The notes under the pieces: generated by a model
What the model saw: the letters and a program-made list of their open reading frames with translations, nothing else
Database searches by the model: none
What the model was told of the DNA's origin: nothing
Program-made: the position numbers and the translations under genes
Part shown: piece by piece, positions 36,184 through 47,200 of the stretch
How positions within the stretch are numbered: position 1 is the stretch's first letter
Layout of the letters: each line of letters starts with the position of its first letter
From: Roseateles saccharophilus
GTDB lineage: Bacteria > Pseudomonadota > Gammaproteobacteria > Burkholderiales > Burkholderiaceae_C
NCBI RefSeq assembly: GCF_004342485.1
Contig: NZ_SMBU01000013.1
Span: 62,001 to 126,000 of the forward strand
DNA: 64,000 bases
Direction: 5' to 3'

Positions 36184-37674
36184 TCAGCCGGCTTTCCCTG
36201 AGGGAAGCTTGGACACGAGACGCAGCGAAACCGTCAGCCCTTCGAGCTGATAGTGAGGCCTCAGGAAAAACTTGGACGAGTAGTAGCCGGGGTTGCCCTC
36301 GATCTCCTCCACCACGACCTCGGCCGCAGCCAGTGGCTTGCTGGCCTTGGTGGACTCGCTGGAGTGCGCCGGATCGCCATCGACGTACTGCATGATCCAG
36401 TCCTGCAGCCAACGATTCATCTCATCGCGTTCCTTGAAGGAGCCAACCTTGTCGCGCACGATGCACTTCAGGTAGTGGGCGAAGCGGCAGGTGGCGAACA
36501 GGTAGGGCAGGCGCGCCGCCAGGTTGGCGTTGGCCGTCGCATCCGGGTCGTCGTACTCGGCCGGCTGGTGCAGCGATTGGGCACCGATGAAGGCGGCGAA
36601 GTCGCTGTTCTTGCGATGCACCAGCGGCATGAAACCGGCCTTGGCCAGCTCGGCCTCGCGGCGGTCCGAGATGGCGATCTCGGTCGGGCACTTCATGTCC
36701 ACGCCGCCGTCGTCGGTGGGGAAGCTGTGCGTCGGCAGGCCTTCGACGGCACCGCCTGACTCGATGCCACGGATGCGCGAGCACCAGCCGTATTCCTTGA
36801 AGGAGCGGTTGATGTTCACGGCCATCGCATAGGCCGCATTGGCCCAGGTGTACTTGCTGTGGTCCGCGGCGCCGGTGTCTTCCTCGAAGTTGAACTCCTC
36901 GACCGGGGCGCTGCGCGCGCCATAGGGCTGGCGGGCCAGGAAGCGCGGCATGGCCAGGCCGAGATAGCGCGCGTCTTCGGACTCACGCAGCGAGCGCCAG
37001 GCGGCGTACTCGGGCGTCGTGAAGATCTTGGTCAGGTCGCGCGGATTGGCCAGCTCCTGCCAGGACTCCATCTGCATGACCGTCGGGGACACGCCGGTGA
37101 TGAAGGGCGAGTGGGCAGCGGCGGCCACCTTGGACATCTCGCCCAGCAGCTCCACGTCGGGCGCGCTCTGGTCGAAGTGGTAGTCCCCCACCAGGCAACC
37201 GAAGGGCTCGCCGCCGAACTGGCCGTATTCCTCTTCGTAGACCTTCTTGAACAGGGGACTCTGGTCCCAGTTCGTGCCCTTGTAGCGCTTCAGCGTCTTG
37301 CCCAGCTCCGCCTTGGAGATGTTCATGACGCGGATCTTGAGCTGCTCGTCGGTCTCGGTGTTGTTCACCAGGTGATGCAGGCCGCGCCAGGCACCTTCGA
37401 GCTTCTGGAAGTCGGCGTGGTGCAGGATCTGGTTGATCTGCTCCGACAGCTTGCGGTCGATGGCCGCGATCATGCTCTCGATGGACTTGACCGTGTCGCC
37501 GCTGATCAGCTGCGTCTGGGCCAGCGCCTGCTGGGCCAGCGTCTGGACGGCCAATTCCACGGCGCTGCGCGCCTCTTCGGTCTTGGGTTTGAATTCCTTG
37601 TTCAGCAGCGAAGCCAGGTCGCTGCCCTCGAAATTGACCGACGCCAGTGGCGATGTCGTCTGTTGCTCAGCCAT
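36184..37674 (-). CDS. tssC: T6SS contractile sheath large subunit TssC
   Basis: 496 residues, the standard size. Family blocks: QINQILHHADFQKLEGAWRGL, the GTNWDQSPLFKKVYEEEYG region and the C-terminal NPGYYSSKFFLRPHYQLEGL. With TssB it forms the contractile sheath disassembled by ClpV. Located 41 bases after tssB. Confidence 0.97.
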   Translation of the reverse strand: MAEQQTTSPLASVNFEGSDLASLLNKEFKPKTEEARSAVELAVQTLAQQALAQTQLISGDTVKSIESMIAAIDRKLSEQINQILHHADFQKLEGAWRGLHHLVNNTETDEQLKIRVMNISKAELGKTLKRYKGTNWDQSPLFKKVYEEEYGQFGGEPFGCLVGDYHFDQSAPDVELLGEMSKVAAAAHSPFITGVSPTVMQMESWQELANPRDLTKIFTTPEYAAWRSLRESEDARYLGLAMPRFLARQPYGARSAPVEEFNFEEDTGAADHSKYTWANAAYAMAVNINRSFKEYGWCSRIRGIESGGAVEGLPTHSFPTDDGGVDMKCPTEIAISDRREAELAKAGFMPLVHRKNSDFAAFIGAQSLHQPAEYDDPDATANANLAARLPYLFATCRFAHYLKCIVRDKVGSFKERDEMNRWLQDWIMQYVDGDPAHSSESTKASKPLAAAEVVVEEIEGNPGYYSSKFFLRPHYQLEGLTVSLRLVSKLPSGKAG

Positions 37675-37715
37675 TCAGGATCTCCTTGGCATTGGGGCGT
37701 CTTGCGCGCCGGTCG

Positions 37716-38213
37716 TTATTCGGTCGGCTTGGCGGAGTTCGCGAGCGAGCCCAGCAGCGCGGGGTCGGCCAGCACCTTGGACACCAGCTCCTCGGCGCCG
37801 GTCTTGCCGTCCATGTAGGTGACCAGGTTCTGCAGCTGGTTGCGTGCCTCGAGCAGCTTGTTGAGCGAGTCGACCTTGCGGGCGATCGCGCCCGGGGTGA
37901 AGTCCTCCATGCTGTCGAACGTGATGTCGACGCTGAGGTTGCCCTCGCCGGTCAGCGTGTTGGGCACCTGAAAGGCCACGCGCGGCTTCATTGCCTTCAT
38001 GCGCGAGTCGAAGTTGTCGACGTCGACCTCCAGGAACTTGCGGTCCGCCACGGGCGCGAGCGGGTCCACGGGCTTGCCCGACAGGTCGGACAGCACGCCC
38101 ATGACGAAGGGGAGCTGGACCTTTTTCTGAGCGCCGTAGAGCTCGACGTCGTACTCGATCTGGACGCGCGGGGCGCGATTGCGGGCAATGAATTTTTGGC
38201 TGCTGGTGGCCAT
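37716..38213 (-). CDS. tssB: T6SS contractile sheath small subunit TssB
   Basis: 165 residues. Opens MATSSQKFIARNRAPRVQI, with the family blocks LPFVMGVLSDLSG and FDSMEDFTPGAIARKV. Partner of TssC in the sheath. Confidence 0.97.
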   Translation of the reverse strand: MATSSQKFIARNRAPRVQIEYDVELYGAQKKVQLPFVMGVLSDLSGKPVDPLAPVADRKFLEVDVDNFDSRMKAMKPRVAFQVPNTLTGEGNLSVDITFDSMEDFTPGAIARKVDSLNKLLEARNQLQNLVTYMDGKTGAEELVSKVLADPALLGSLANSAKPTE

Positions 38214-38280
38214 CTTGATCTCCGTGGAGCCTAGGAGTGGAAAGGGTACAACTTGGCGGTGTCAATCACTCGAATCAGTT

Positions 38281-39324
38281 TCAGCCGTCAATCTCGACCG
38301 TCGACGGATCGACGCCCATGATGCGCGCGACCTCGCTCAGCGCATCCGGGGCCAGCTCCTTCATCAACTGGAGGAAGTTGTGGCCGAGCAGGCGCCCTGC
38401 GCGACGCAGCAGCAATTGCGCCGGGTTGGTCGGTTCGGCACGCTCGAGGTAGTCGCAAACCATTTCGATGGCGCGCAGCGCCTCGGCGCGTGAATTGATC
38501 CGTCCGCTCAGCGCCTGACCGCCGCTGCCAGAACCTACAGACGCCATATCACCCACCTGTGCGACATCCACCGCTTCAGCGCTGGCGCCGCCGGCCTGGG
38601 GCAGCAGGCCGGCGATGGCGGCGAGCGTCTGGCGCAGGGGCTTCAGATCCGGCGCCTGCGAGTGGTCCATGCGCTCGCCGAGCAGCGTCGTCAGCGCCGC
38701 GAGCTCGCTCTGGGCGTCGGCGATGTCGGTGGCCAGGCCCGCACCTTGTGCGATGGCGTCGGCGAAGAGTTGCTCGACCTGGGCGCGGCTCCAGGAGTTC
38801 TCGTCGTCGCGCGCGGTAATATTCCCCAACGCGATGTCGACCGCTCGCACCTTGATCTCGCCCACGCCACGCAGGCTGACGAGGTTGGCATCGCGCAGGT
38901 CGGCCAGCACCGCATCGGGGTCCACGAGCAGCGCCAGCACGTTGGCGCGGGCGTAGAGGTCGCCATCGTCCGGATCGGGCCGTGGATGCAGGCTGTCCCA
39001 GAAGTTGGCCATCAACCCGTTCAGCAGGCGAAGGCTGGGTGCCAGGCTGCCGACGCCGTCCAGCCTCAGCAGAGCACGCATCCACAACACCGCGACGCGC
39101 AGGTCGCGGCTCGCCTCGAACAGCTGCTCGCAACGGCGGCGCACGTCGCGCCAGTCCGCCGGCACGGCGGCTTCGAACTGCGACTCGGGCTTGCCCTGGG
39201 CCGCCTGCGTCAACTCCAGAAAGGCGTTGTCGTACTCCAGGTCCGGCCCGCAGGGCGCAGAGTCATCCGCCAAGGGCCGCAACCAGCTCTCGACCTGCGC
39301 GACAAGCTCCGACGAAGCGCTCAA
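38281..39324 (-). CDS. tssA: T6SS cap/assembly protein TssA (ImpA N-terminal domain)
   Basis: 347 residues. The N-terminal ImpA domain is clear (SAPCGPDLEYDNAFLEL, DLRVAVLWMRALL, NFWDSLHPRPDPDDGD). The C-terminal part (about 270-347; INSRAEALRAIEMVCDYLERAEPTNPAQLLLRRAGRLL) is the short helical type. TssA primes and caps tube and sheath growth. It is the first gene of the long minus-strand block, divergent from tpsB; no convincing sigma-70 or sigma-54 promoter was found in the 186-base gap. Confidence 0.94.
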   Translation of the reverse strand: MSASSELVAQVESWLRPLADDSAPCGPDLEYDNAFLELTQAAQGKPESQFEAAVPADWRDVRRRCEQLFEASRDLRVAVLWMRALLRLDGVGSLAPSLRLLNGLMANFWDSLHPRPDPDDGDLYARANVLALLVDPDAVLADLRDANLVSLRGVGEIKVRAVDIALGNITARDDENSWSRAQVEQLFADAIAQGAGLATDIADAQSELAALTTLLGERMDHSQAPDLKPLRQTLAAIAGLLPQAGGASAEAVDVAQVGDMASVGSGSGGQALSGRINSRAEALRAIEMVCDYLERAEPTNPAQLLLRRAGRLLGHNFLQLMKELAPDALSEVARIMGVDPSTVEIDG

Positions 39325-39510
39325 GCTCTCACCCCTACAAGTTGACGACCAGCCGCAATCAGATCACGACCGGCAATACGATAGCTTCAAAGCATGTCCC
39401 TCCGACTGGGGTCAACGCTAGGAAACCGTCAGGTTTGAGGGCTGCCGCCGTGGCCGCCGTCATGCACTTCGGATAGCCTCTCGGCCATTACAGCGGAGGG
39501 GCGTGAATCA

Positions 39511-41220
39511 ATGAAGACGGCTCGCAGGATCGGGAGGGCGCTGTTCGCCATCGGGCTGTCGATGTCGCTCATCTTGGCGAGGGCACAGACGACGCCGCCC
39601 CCGGGCACCGTGCCCACCCCCGGCGAGTTGGCCCCCAAACCCCAGGCGCCACGCAGCGTCGACATGCCACGCCCCCCCCCGCCGCGCGAACTCGGCAAGC
39701 CCGCCGACGACCTGCGCATCGACATCGAGTCCTTCAGCGTTGCGGATGACGCCCCCCCTGAGTTGAGGGCCTCGCTGGCCCGGCTGACGGCCCCGTTCGT
39801 CGGCAAGGCACGCAGCTTTGAAGACCTGGCCAACGCGGCGGCGGAAGTGACGCGCTTCCTGCAGAGCGAACTGGGCTACTACCTCGGCTATGCCTACATC
39901 CCGGAGCAGAAGACCGTCGGCGGCGTCGTGCGCATTGCGGTGCTGGAAGGCCGGCTGGACGAAGTGCGCCTGAACTGGAGCGAGGGCCTGCCGGTACGGC
40001 GAGAAGTCGTCCAGGCCTATCTGGACGAACTGGTGCCCGGCAGCATCCTCAAGGTGCGCGACGTGGAGCGCGCCGTCTTCCTCGTCAACGACCTGCGCGG
40101 CATCACCGCACAGGTCGAGGTGCAGGCCGGCAGCAAGCCCGGCACTGCCACCCTGGTCGTCACGCCACGGGCCGACGCCACCTGGACGGCCCGCGCCGAC
40201 CTGGACACCAACGGCTCGCGCTTCCTTGGCCGCTTCCGGCTGACGGGTCTGGCCACGATGAACAGCCCCTTCGGCCGCGGCGACGGCCTGACCGGCAACG
40301 TGCTGACGTCCACCACGCGGGGCCTGTACTTCGGCCTGGTGAACTACACGACGCCCGTCGGCAGCAGGGGCTTCAAGCTCGGCGCGTCGCTCTCGGCCGT
40401 GCGCTACCAACTGGACAAGGAGGCCTTCCCGCTCAATCTCTCCGGCGATGCCGTGACCCTCACCGGCTTCGGCCTCTACCCCGTCATCCGCTCACGCAAC
40501 CTGAACCTCTTCTCGCTGCTGTCCGTCGAGCACAAGCAGTTCAGCGACAAGAGCGCCGCGACCCTGCCCATCAACAAAAGTTCGGACACGCTGGCCCTGG
40601 GCGGCAACGGCGACTTCCGCGACAGCCTGCTGAGCGGGGGCGTCAACACCTACGAATTCTCGGCCGTCACGGGCCGCCTCAAATTCGCGGTGCAGCAGCC
40701 GGGCCAGGACCCCGCCAACTTCAGCAAGCTGACCGCCGGCTTCACGCGGCTGCAGAACATCATCACCAACCGCCTGCTCGCCTACCTCGCGGTGCGCGGC
40801 CAGGTCGGCCTGAAAAACCTGGACACCACCGAGCAGTTCCGCCTCGGCGGCCCGGACGGTGTGCGCGCGTTCGCCCCCGGCGAGGGCACCGGCGACAGCG
40901 GCTTCATCGGCAGCCTGGAACTGCGCTTCCTGCCCCCCGAATCCATCTTCGGGCGCATCGGCCGCGAGTCCGTCGTCAGCCTGTTCTACGACGTCGGCCG
41001 CATCAAGTACCGCAAGGATCCGTCCGCCCAGATCCAGCAGGACGAGACCTTCGTGAATAGCGCAATGCTGGGCGGTGCCGGCATTGCAGCGACCTGGGTG
41101 CGCCCGGGGGAGTTCGCGCTGCGGCTCAGCGTGGCCAGCCGCACCCAGGGTACGCCCAAGAGCGACACCAAGGGGGGCAGCACCCGCGCCTACGCCCAGC
41201 TCACCTATTTCATCAGGTAG
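39511..41220 (+). CDS. TpsB outer-membrane transporter (ShlB/FhaC/HecB family)
   Basis: 569 residues. Signal peptide (1-25, ending ARA before Gln) and a proline-rich periplasmic linker (about 27-62) precede one clear POTRA domain (about 68-150), probably a second, and a 16-strand Omp85-type barrel. The conserved L6 motif, VRGY in FhaC, is VRAF here (451-454) within LGGPDGVRAF. It translocates its TpsA across the outer membrane; the partner is the next gene, 55 bases downstream. GGAGG precedes the ATG. The pair is inserted between tssA and the tagH-tssM half of the T6SS locus. Confidence 0.93.
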   Translation: MKTARRIGRALFAIGLSMSLILARAQTTPPPGTVPTPGELAPKPQAPRSVDMPRPPPPRELGKPADDLRIDIESFSVADDAPPELRASLARLTAPFVGKARSFEDLANAAAEVTRFLQSELGYYLGYAYIPEQKTVGGVVRIAVLEGRLDEVRLNWSEGLPVRREVVQAYLDELVPGSILKVRDVERAVFLVNDLRGITAQVEVQAGSKPGTATLVVTPRADATWTARADLDTNGSRFLGRFRLTGLATMNSPFGRGDGLTGNVLTSTTRGLYFGLVNYTTPVGSRGFKLGASLSAVRYQLDKEAFPLNLSGDAVTLTGFGLYPVIRSRNLNLFSLLSVEHKQFSDKSAATLPINKSSDTLALGGNGDFRDSLLSGGVNTYEFSAVTGRLKFAVQQPGQDPANFSKLTAGFTRLQNIITNRLLAYLAVRGQVGLKNLDTTEQFRLGGPDGVRAFAPGEGTGDSGFIGSLELRFLPPESIFGRIGRESVVSLFYDVGRIKYRKDPSAQIQQDETFVNSAMLGGAGIAATWVRPGEFALRLSVASRTQGTPKSDTKGGSTRAYAQLTYFIR

Positions 41221-41275
41221 CAGCACAGGCTCGTCGGCGGCGCGGCCGCCCAGCACAGAAATCCGGGAGATCACT

Positions 41276-44200
41276 ATGCCTTTTGACCGCAACTCGCATC
41301 AGGGCAGCCGCCAGCGGCGTCACCGCATCCACCCGCTCAGCTGGGCCGTCGCCGCGGCACTCGCCCCCATCGCCGCCGGCGCGCTGCCGCAGGACGGTCT
41401 GGTCAAGCAGGGCGCGGCCACCATCCAGACGCCGCAGACCGGGCTGATGCTGATCAACCAGTCCACGCAGACGGCCGCCGTCGACTGGCGCAGCTTCTCG
41501 GTCGACAAGGGCGAGACCGTCAACATCGTCCAGCCCAACTCGCAGGCGCTGCTGATCAACCGCGTCATCGGCTATGACCCCACCCGCATCCTGGGCCAGA
41601 TCAATGCCAACGGCCGCGTCGTGCTCAGCAACCCGCGCGGCGTCTACTTCTCGGCCGACTCGCAGGTCGATGTCGGCAGTCTCGTCGCCACGACGCTGGG
41701 CATCAGCGATGCCGACCTGCAGAGCGGCGTGCTGCGCCTGGGCGCGGCTTCCGGTGGCGCCGGCGAACTGCGCGCCGAGGGCCGCATCCGCGCCGCCGAC
41801 ACCGTGGCCCTCGTCGCGCCGCGGCTCACCGTCGGCGGCAACATCGACGCCCGCCGCGTGGCGCTGGCCGCGGCCAGCCAGGTCAGCGTCGACGTCGAGG
41901 GCGACGGCCTCGTGCTGTTCAAGGTCCGCAACGACGACCAGCTGCAGACGCGGCTGGACGCGCTCGGCACCATCAACGCCTCGCAAAGCGCCGAACTGCG
42001 CGCCGTGGCCCGCGCCGGATTTGCCGACACCGTGCTCAACATGGAAGGCATGGTGCGCGCCCGCTCGCTGGAAGGCGTGTCCGGCCGCGTCGTCATCGAC
42101 GGCGGCAGCCAGGGCGTGACCTGGGTGAACGGCAAGATCGACGCCAGCGGCGGCACGGGGCACGCCGGCGGCGATGTGCTGGTGCAGGGCCAGCGTGTCA
42201 TGCTCGACGGCCATGCGCAGCTCGACGCCTCGGGCGACACGGGCGGCGGGCGCATCCGCGTGGGCGGGGACTTCCATGGCGCCAATGCCGAAGTGCGCAA
42301 TGCGGAAATGCTCGTGGCGCGACCGGGCGCGACGCTGACGGCAGACGCGGGCGTGTCCGGCAATGGCGGGCAGGTCGTGCTGTGGTCAGACAAGTCCACC
42401 CGCTTCTATGGCTCGCTCAGTGCAAAGGGCGGCTCACTCGGCGGCGACGGTGGTTCAGCCGAGGTTTCGGGCAGGGAGTCCCTCGAATTCCGGGGTGACG
42501 CGGACCTGCGGGCGACCAAGGGGGCGACCGGAAGCTTGCTGCTGGATCCGGACGACATCACGATCGCAACCGGCGGCTCTGCGGCTGGCAACCTCAGCTT
42601 CGGAACCTCAGGAGCCGTCACCGTCGAAGCTGGCACCGTGCCCGGCGGCCTGGGCAAGCTGCTGCAGTCGACCAGCGTTGTCCTGCAGGCAAAAAACACC
42701 ATCACGGTTTCAAACACGGTCGACGGTTCCGGTGGCGCCGGCACAGGGGCGCTGACATTGCAGGCCGGTGGTGACATCACCATCAACGCGGCCGTCACTG
42801 CCAATGGCATCACGCTCTCAGCCAACGACCTCGGGGGCACACAAGCCAACGGCCGCGTGGTGACGACCGCGGACCTCACCAGCACTGGTGGCGCCGCGAT
42901 CTCCATCACCAGCAACGGCAGCACGAACGCCCACTCCTTGGGCGGCAACATCACGACGAACGGCACGCTCACCTTCAACGGCAACGGCACGCTCACTGGT
43001 GCGGCCAGCGCAGGCACGATCACCATCGGGTCCGGCACGCTCACCGCCGGCAATGGCGGCACCACGGGCAGCATCAACAACGGCGCCACGGTGAACGGTT
43101 CTGGCACGCTGGCCTTCAACCGCAGCAACAACCAGACCGTCAGTGCCAATTTCACCGGCAGCCTGGCGGTTGCCCAGGCCGGCTCTGCCATCCTCACGCT
43201 CAGCGGTTCAAATACCTACAGCGGTGGCACGTCCGTCACGTCGGGCACTTTGAAGCTGGGGGCCAGCAACGTGCTGGGCAGCGGCGCCGTCACGATCAAC
43301 GGCGGCACGCTGGACATTGCCAATCGCAATCCCACCGTGGCGGGGGTGTCGCTGCAAAGCGGCAGCATCACCGGCGGCACTGGCGCGCTCACCAGCACGT
43401 CGACCTTCGACATGCAGGCCGGCACGGTCAGTGCCCAACTGGCCGGCAGCGTGGGCTTGACCAAGACGACCAATGGCTCGGTCACGCTGTCCAACACCAA
43501 CAACAACTACACCGGCACCACCACCATCAGTCAAGGCACGCTGACGCTCGGCGCGAGCGGCACGCTGCCCAACGCCGCGGTTGTCGTCAACGGCGGCACG
43601 CTGGACATCAACACGAGCACCAACACGGTTTCCGGCGTGTCGCTGCAAACTGGCTCCATCACCGGCACGACGGGCGTGCTCACCAGCACGACCGACTTTG
43701 ACGTGCGGGCCGGCAGCGCCAGCGCAATCCTCGACGGCAACGTCGGCCTGACGAAGACCACCTCGGGTACCGCTACGCTATCAGGGGCCAACACCTACTC
43801 CGGCACGACCCTCATCAGCGCAGGCACGCTGCAGATCGGCGCCGCTGGCAGCACCGGCACGCTGGGCAGCGGCAGCGTCACCGACAACGCGGCGCTGGTC
43901 TTCAACCGCAGCAATGCGCTGACAGTCACCAACGACATCTCCGGCAGCGGCACGCTGGCGCAGGCCGGTACCGGCACCACCACGATCAGCGGCAACAACA
44001 GCTACGCCGGCAACACCACCATCAGTGCCGGCACGCTGGCGCTCGGCTCGGCCACCGCCCTGCCCAGTGGCAGCGGCAAGGGCGACCTGGTCGTCAATGG
44101 CAGGCTGGACCTGGCCGGCCTCAGCCAGGCCATCAACGGCCTGTCCGGCAGCGGCGTCATCGACAACTCCAACGCCAGCGCCGTCACGCTGACCGTCGGC

Positions 44201-47200
44201 GCCAACAACGGCACGGGCAACTTCGCAGGTGCCATCCAGAACAGCAGCGGCGCGCTTGCGCTCACCAAGTCCGGCACCGGCACCATCGTGCTGTCCGGCA
44301 CCAACACCTACGCCGGCCTCACCACCATCAGCGCCGGCACGCTGCAGGTCGGCGCCGCTGGCAGCACCGGCACGCTGGGCAGCGGCAGCGTCACCGACAA
44401 CGCGGCGCTGGTCTTCAATCGCAGCAATGCGCTGACGATCACCAACGACATCTCCGGCTCCGGTTCGCTGGAGCAGGCCGGTACCGGCACCACCACGATC
44501 AGCGGCAACAACAGCTACGCCGGCAACACCACCATCAGTGCCGGCACGCTGGCGCTCGGCTCGGCCACCGCCCTGCCCAGTGGCAGCGGCAAGGGCGACC
44601 TGGTCGTCAATGGCAGGCTGGACCTGGCCGGCCTCAGCCAGGCCATCAACGGCCTGTCCGGCAGCGGCGTCATCGACAACTCCAACGCCAGCGCCGTCAC
44701 GCTGACCGTCGGCGCCAACAACGGCACGGGCAACTTCGCAGGTGCCATCCAGAACAGCAGCGGCGCGCTTGCGCTCACCAAGTCCGGCACCGGCACCATC
44801 GTGCTGTCCGGCACCAACACCTACGCCGGCCTCACCACCATCAGCGCCGGCACGCTGCAGATCGGCGCCGCTGGCAGCACCGGCACGCTGGGCAGCGGCA
44901 GCGTCAGCGACAACGCGGCCCTGGTCTTCAACCGCAGCGACGCACTGACGGTCGCCAACGCCATTTCCGGCTCCGGTTCGCTGGAACAGGCCGGTTCCGG
45001 CACCGCCACGATCAGCGGCAACAACAGCTACGCCGGCAACACCACCATCAGTGCCGGCACGCTGGCGCTCGGCTCGGCCACCGCCCTGCCCAGTGGCAGC
45101 GGCAAGGGCGACCTGGTCGTCAATGGCAGGCTGGACCTGGCCGGCCTCAGCCAGGCCATCAACGGCCTGTCCGGCAGCGGCGTCATCGACAACTCCAACG
45201 CCAGCGCCGTCACGCTGACCGTCGGCGCCAACAACGGCACGGGCAACTTCGCAGGTGCCATCCAGAACAGCAGCGGCGCGCTTGCGCTCACCAAGTCCGG
45301 CACCGGCACCATCGTGCTGTCCGGCACCAACACCTACGCCGGCCTCACCACCATCAGCGCCGGCACGCTGCAGATCGGCGCCGCTGGCAGCACCGGCACG
45401 CTGGGCAGCGGCAACGTCAGCGACAACGCGGCGCTCGTCTTCAACCGCAGCAACGCACTGACGGTCGCCAACGCCATTTCCGGCTCCGGTTCGCTGGAGC
45501 AGGCCGGTTCCGGCACCACCACGCTCACCGGCGCCAACAGCTACGGCGCCACCACCATCAGCGCCGGCACGCTGCAGATCGGCGCCGCTGGCAGCACCGG
45601 CACGCTGGGCAGCGGCAGCGTCAGCGACAACGCGGCCCTGGTCTTCAACCGCAGCGACGCACTGACGGTCGCCAACGCCATTTCCGGCGCCGGTTCGCTG
45701 GCGCAGGCCGGTACCGGCACCGCCACGATCAGCGGCAACAACAGCTACGCCGGCAACACCACCATCAGTGCCGGCACGCTGGCGCTCGGCTCGGCCACCG
45801 CCCTGCCCAGTGGCAGCGGCAAGGGCGACCTGGTCGTCAATGGCAGGCTGGACCTGGCCGGCCTCAGCCAGGCCATCAACGGCCTGTCCGGCAGCGGCGT
45901 CATCGACAACTCCAACACCAGCGCCGTCACGCTGACCGTCGGCGCCAACAACGGCACGGGCAACTTCGCAGGTGCCATCCAGAACAGCAGCGGCGCGCTT
46001 GCGCTCACCAAGTCCGGCACCGGCACCATCGTGCTGTCCGGCACCAACACCTACGCCGGCCTCACCACCATCAGCGCCGGCACGCTGCAGGTCGGCGCCG
46101 CTGGCAGCACCGGCACGCTGGGCAGCGGCAACGTCAGCGACAACGCGGCCCTGGTCTTCAACCGCAGCAACGCACTGACGGTCGCCAACGCCATTTCCGG
46201 CTCCGGTTCGCTGGAACAGGCCGGGTCCGGCACCACCACGCTCACCGGCGCCAACAGCTACGGCGCCACCACCATCAGCGCCGGCACGCTGCAGATCGGC
46301 GCGGGCGGCATGACAGGCAGCCTGGGTGGTGGCAATGTCAGCAACAACGCGACGCTGGTCTTGGACCGCAGCGACGCGCTGACGGTGAACAACAGCATCT
46401 CCGGCTCGGGCACGCTGGAGCAGGCCGGCTCCGGCACCACGACCCTCGGTGGCACCAACAGCTATGGCGGCGGCACCACCCTCGCGGCCGGCACGCTGGC
46501 CCTGGGCAGCGCTGCCGCCCTCGGCTCCGCCGGCAGCATTGCCTTCAACGGCGGCACGCTGCAGTTCTCCGCCGGCAACACCACCGACTACTCCGCCCGC
46601 TTCAGCAACGCCGCCAGCCAGGCCTACAACCTCGACACCAACGGCCAGGCCGTCACGCTCGCCTCGGCGCTCACCAGCAGCGGCGGCTCGCTGACCAAGT
46701 CCGGTGCCGGCACGCTGACGCTGACCGGTGCCAACAGCTACGGCGGCAGCACCACCATCAGCGCCGGTAGCCTGCAAATCGGCGCGGGCGGCATGACAGG
46801 CAGCCTGGGTGGTGGCAATGTCAGCAACAACGCGACGCTGGTCTTGGACCGCAGCGACGCGCTGACGGTGAACAACAACATCTCCGGCTCGGGCACGCTG
46901 GAGCAGGCCGGCTCCGGCACTGCGACCCTCGGTGGCACCAACAGCTATGGCGGCGGCACCACCCTCGCGGCCGGCACGCTGGCCCTGGGCAGCGCTGCCG
47001 CCCTCGGCTCCGCCGGCAGCATTGCCTTCAACGGCGGCACGCTGCAGTTCTCCGCCGGCAACACCACCGACTACTCCGCCCGCTTCAGCAACGCCGCCAG
47101 CCAGGCCTACAACCTCGACACCAACGGCCAGGCCGTCACGCTCGCCTCGGCGCTCACCAGCAGCGGCGGCTCGCTGACCAAGTCCGGTGCCGGCACGCTG

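Noticed and set aside
39325-39510. Promoters in the divergent tssA-tpsB gap
   Set aside because: TTGAC-like elements occur, but none has a -10 at proper spacing, and no sigma-54 GG/GC pair at the right spacing was found.
43826-46285. Regular spacing suggestive of a CRISPR or tandem-repeat array
   Set aside because: Units are 513 and 204 bases, in frame and coding beta-strand repeats; there are no short direct repeats with unique spacers.
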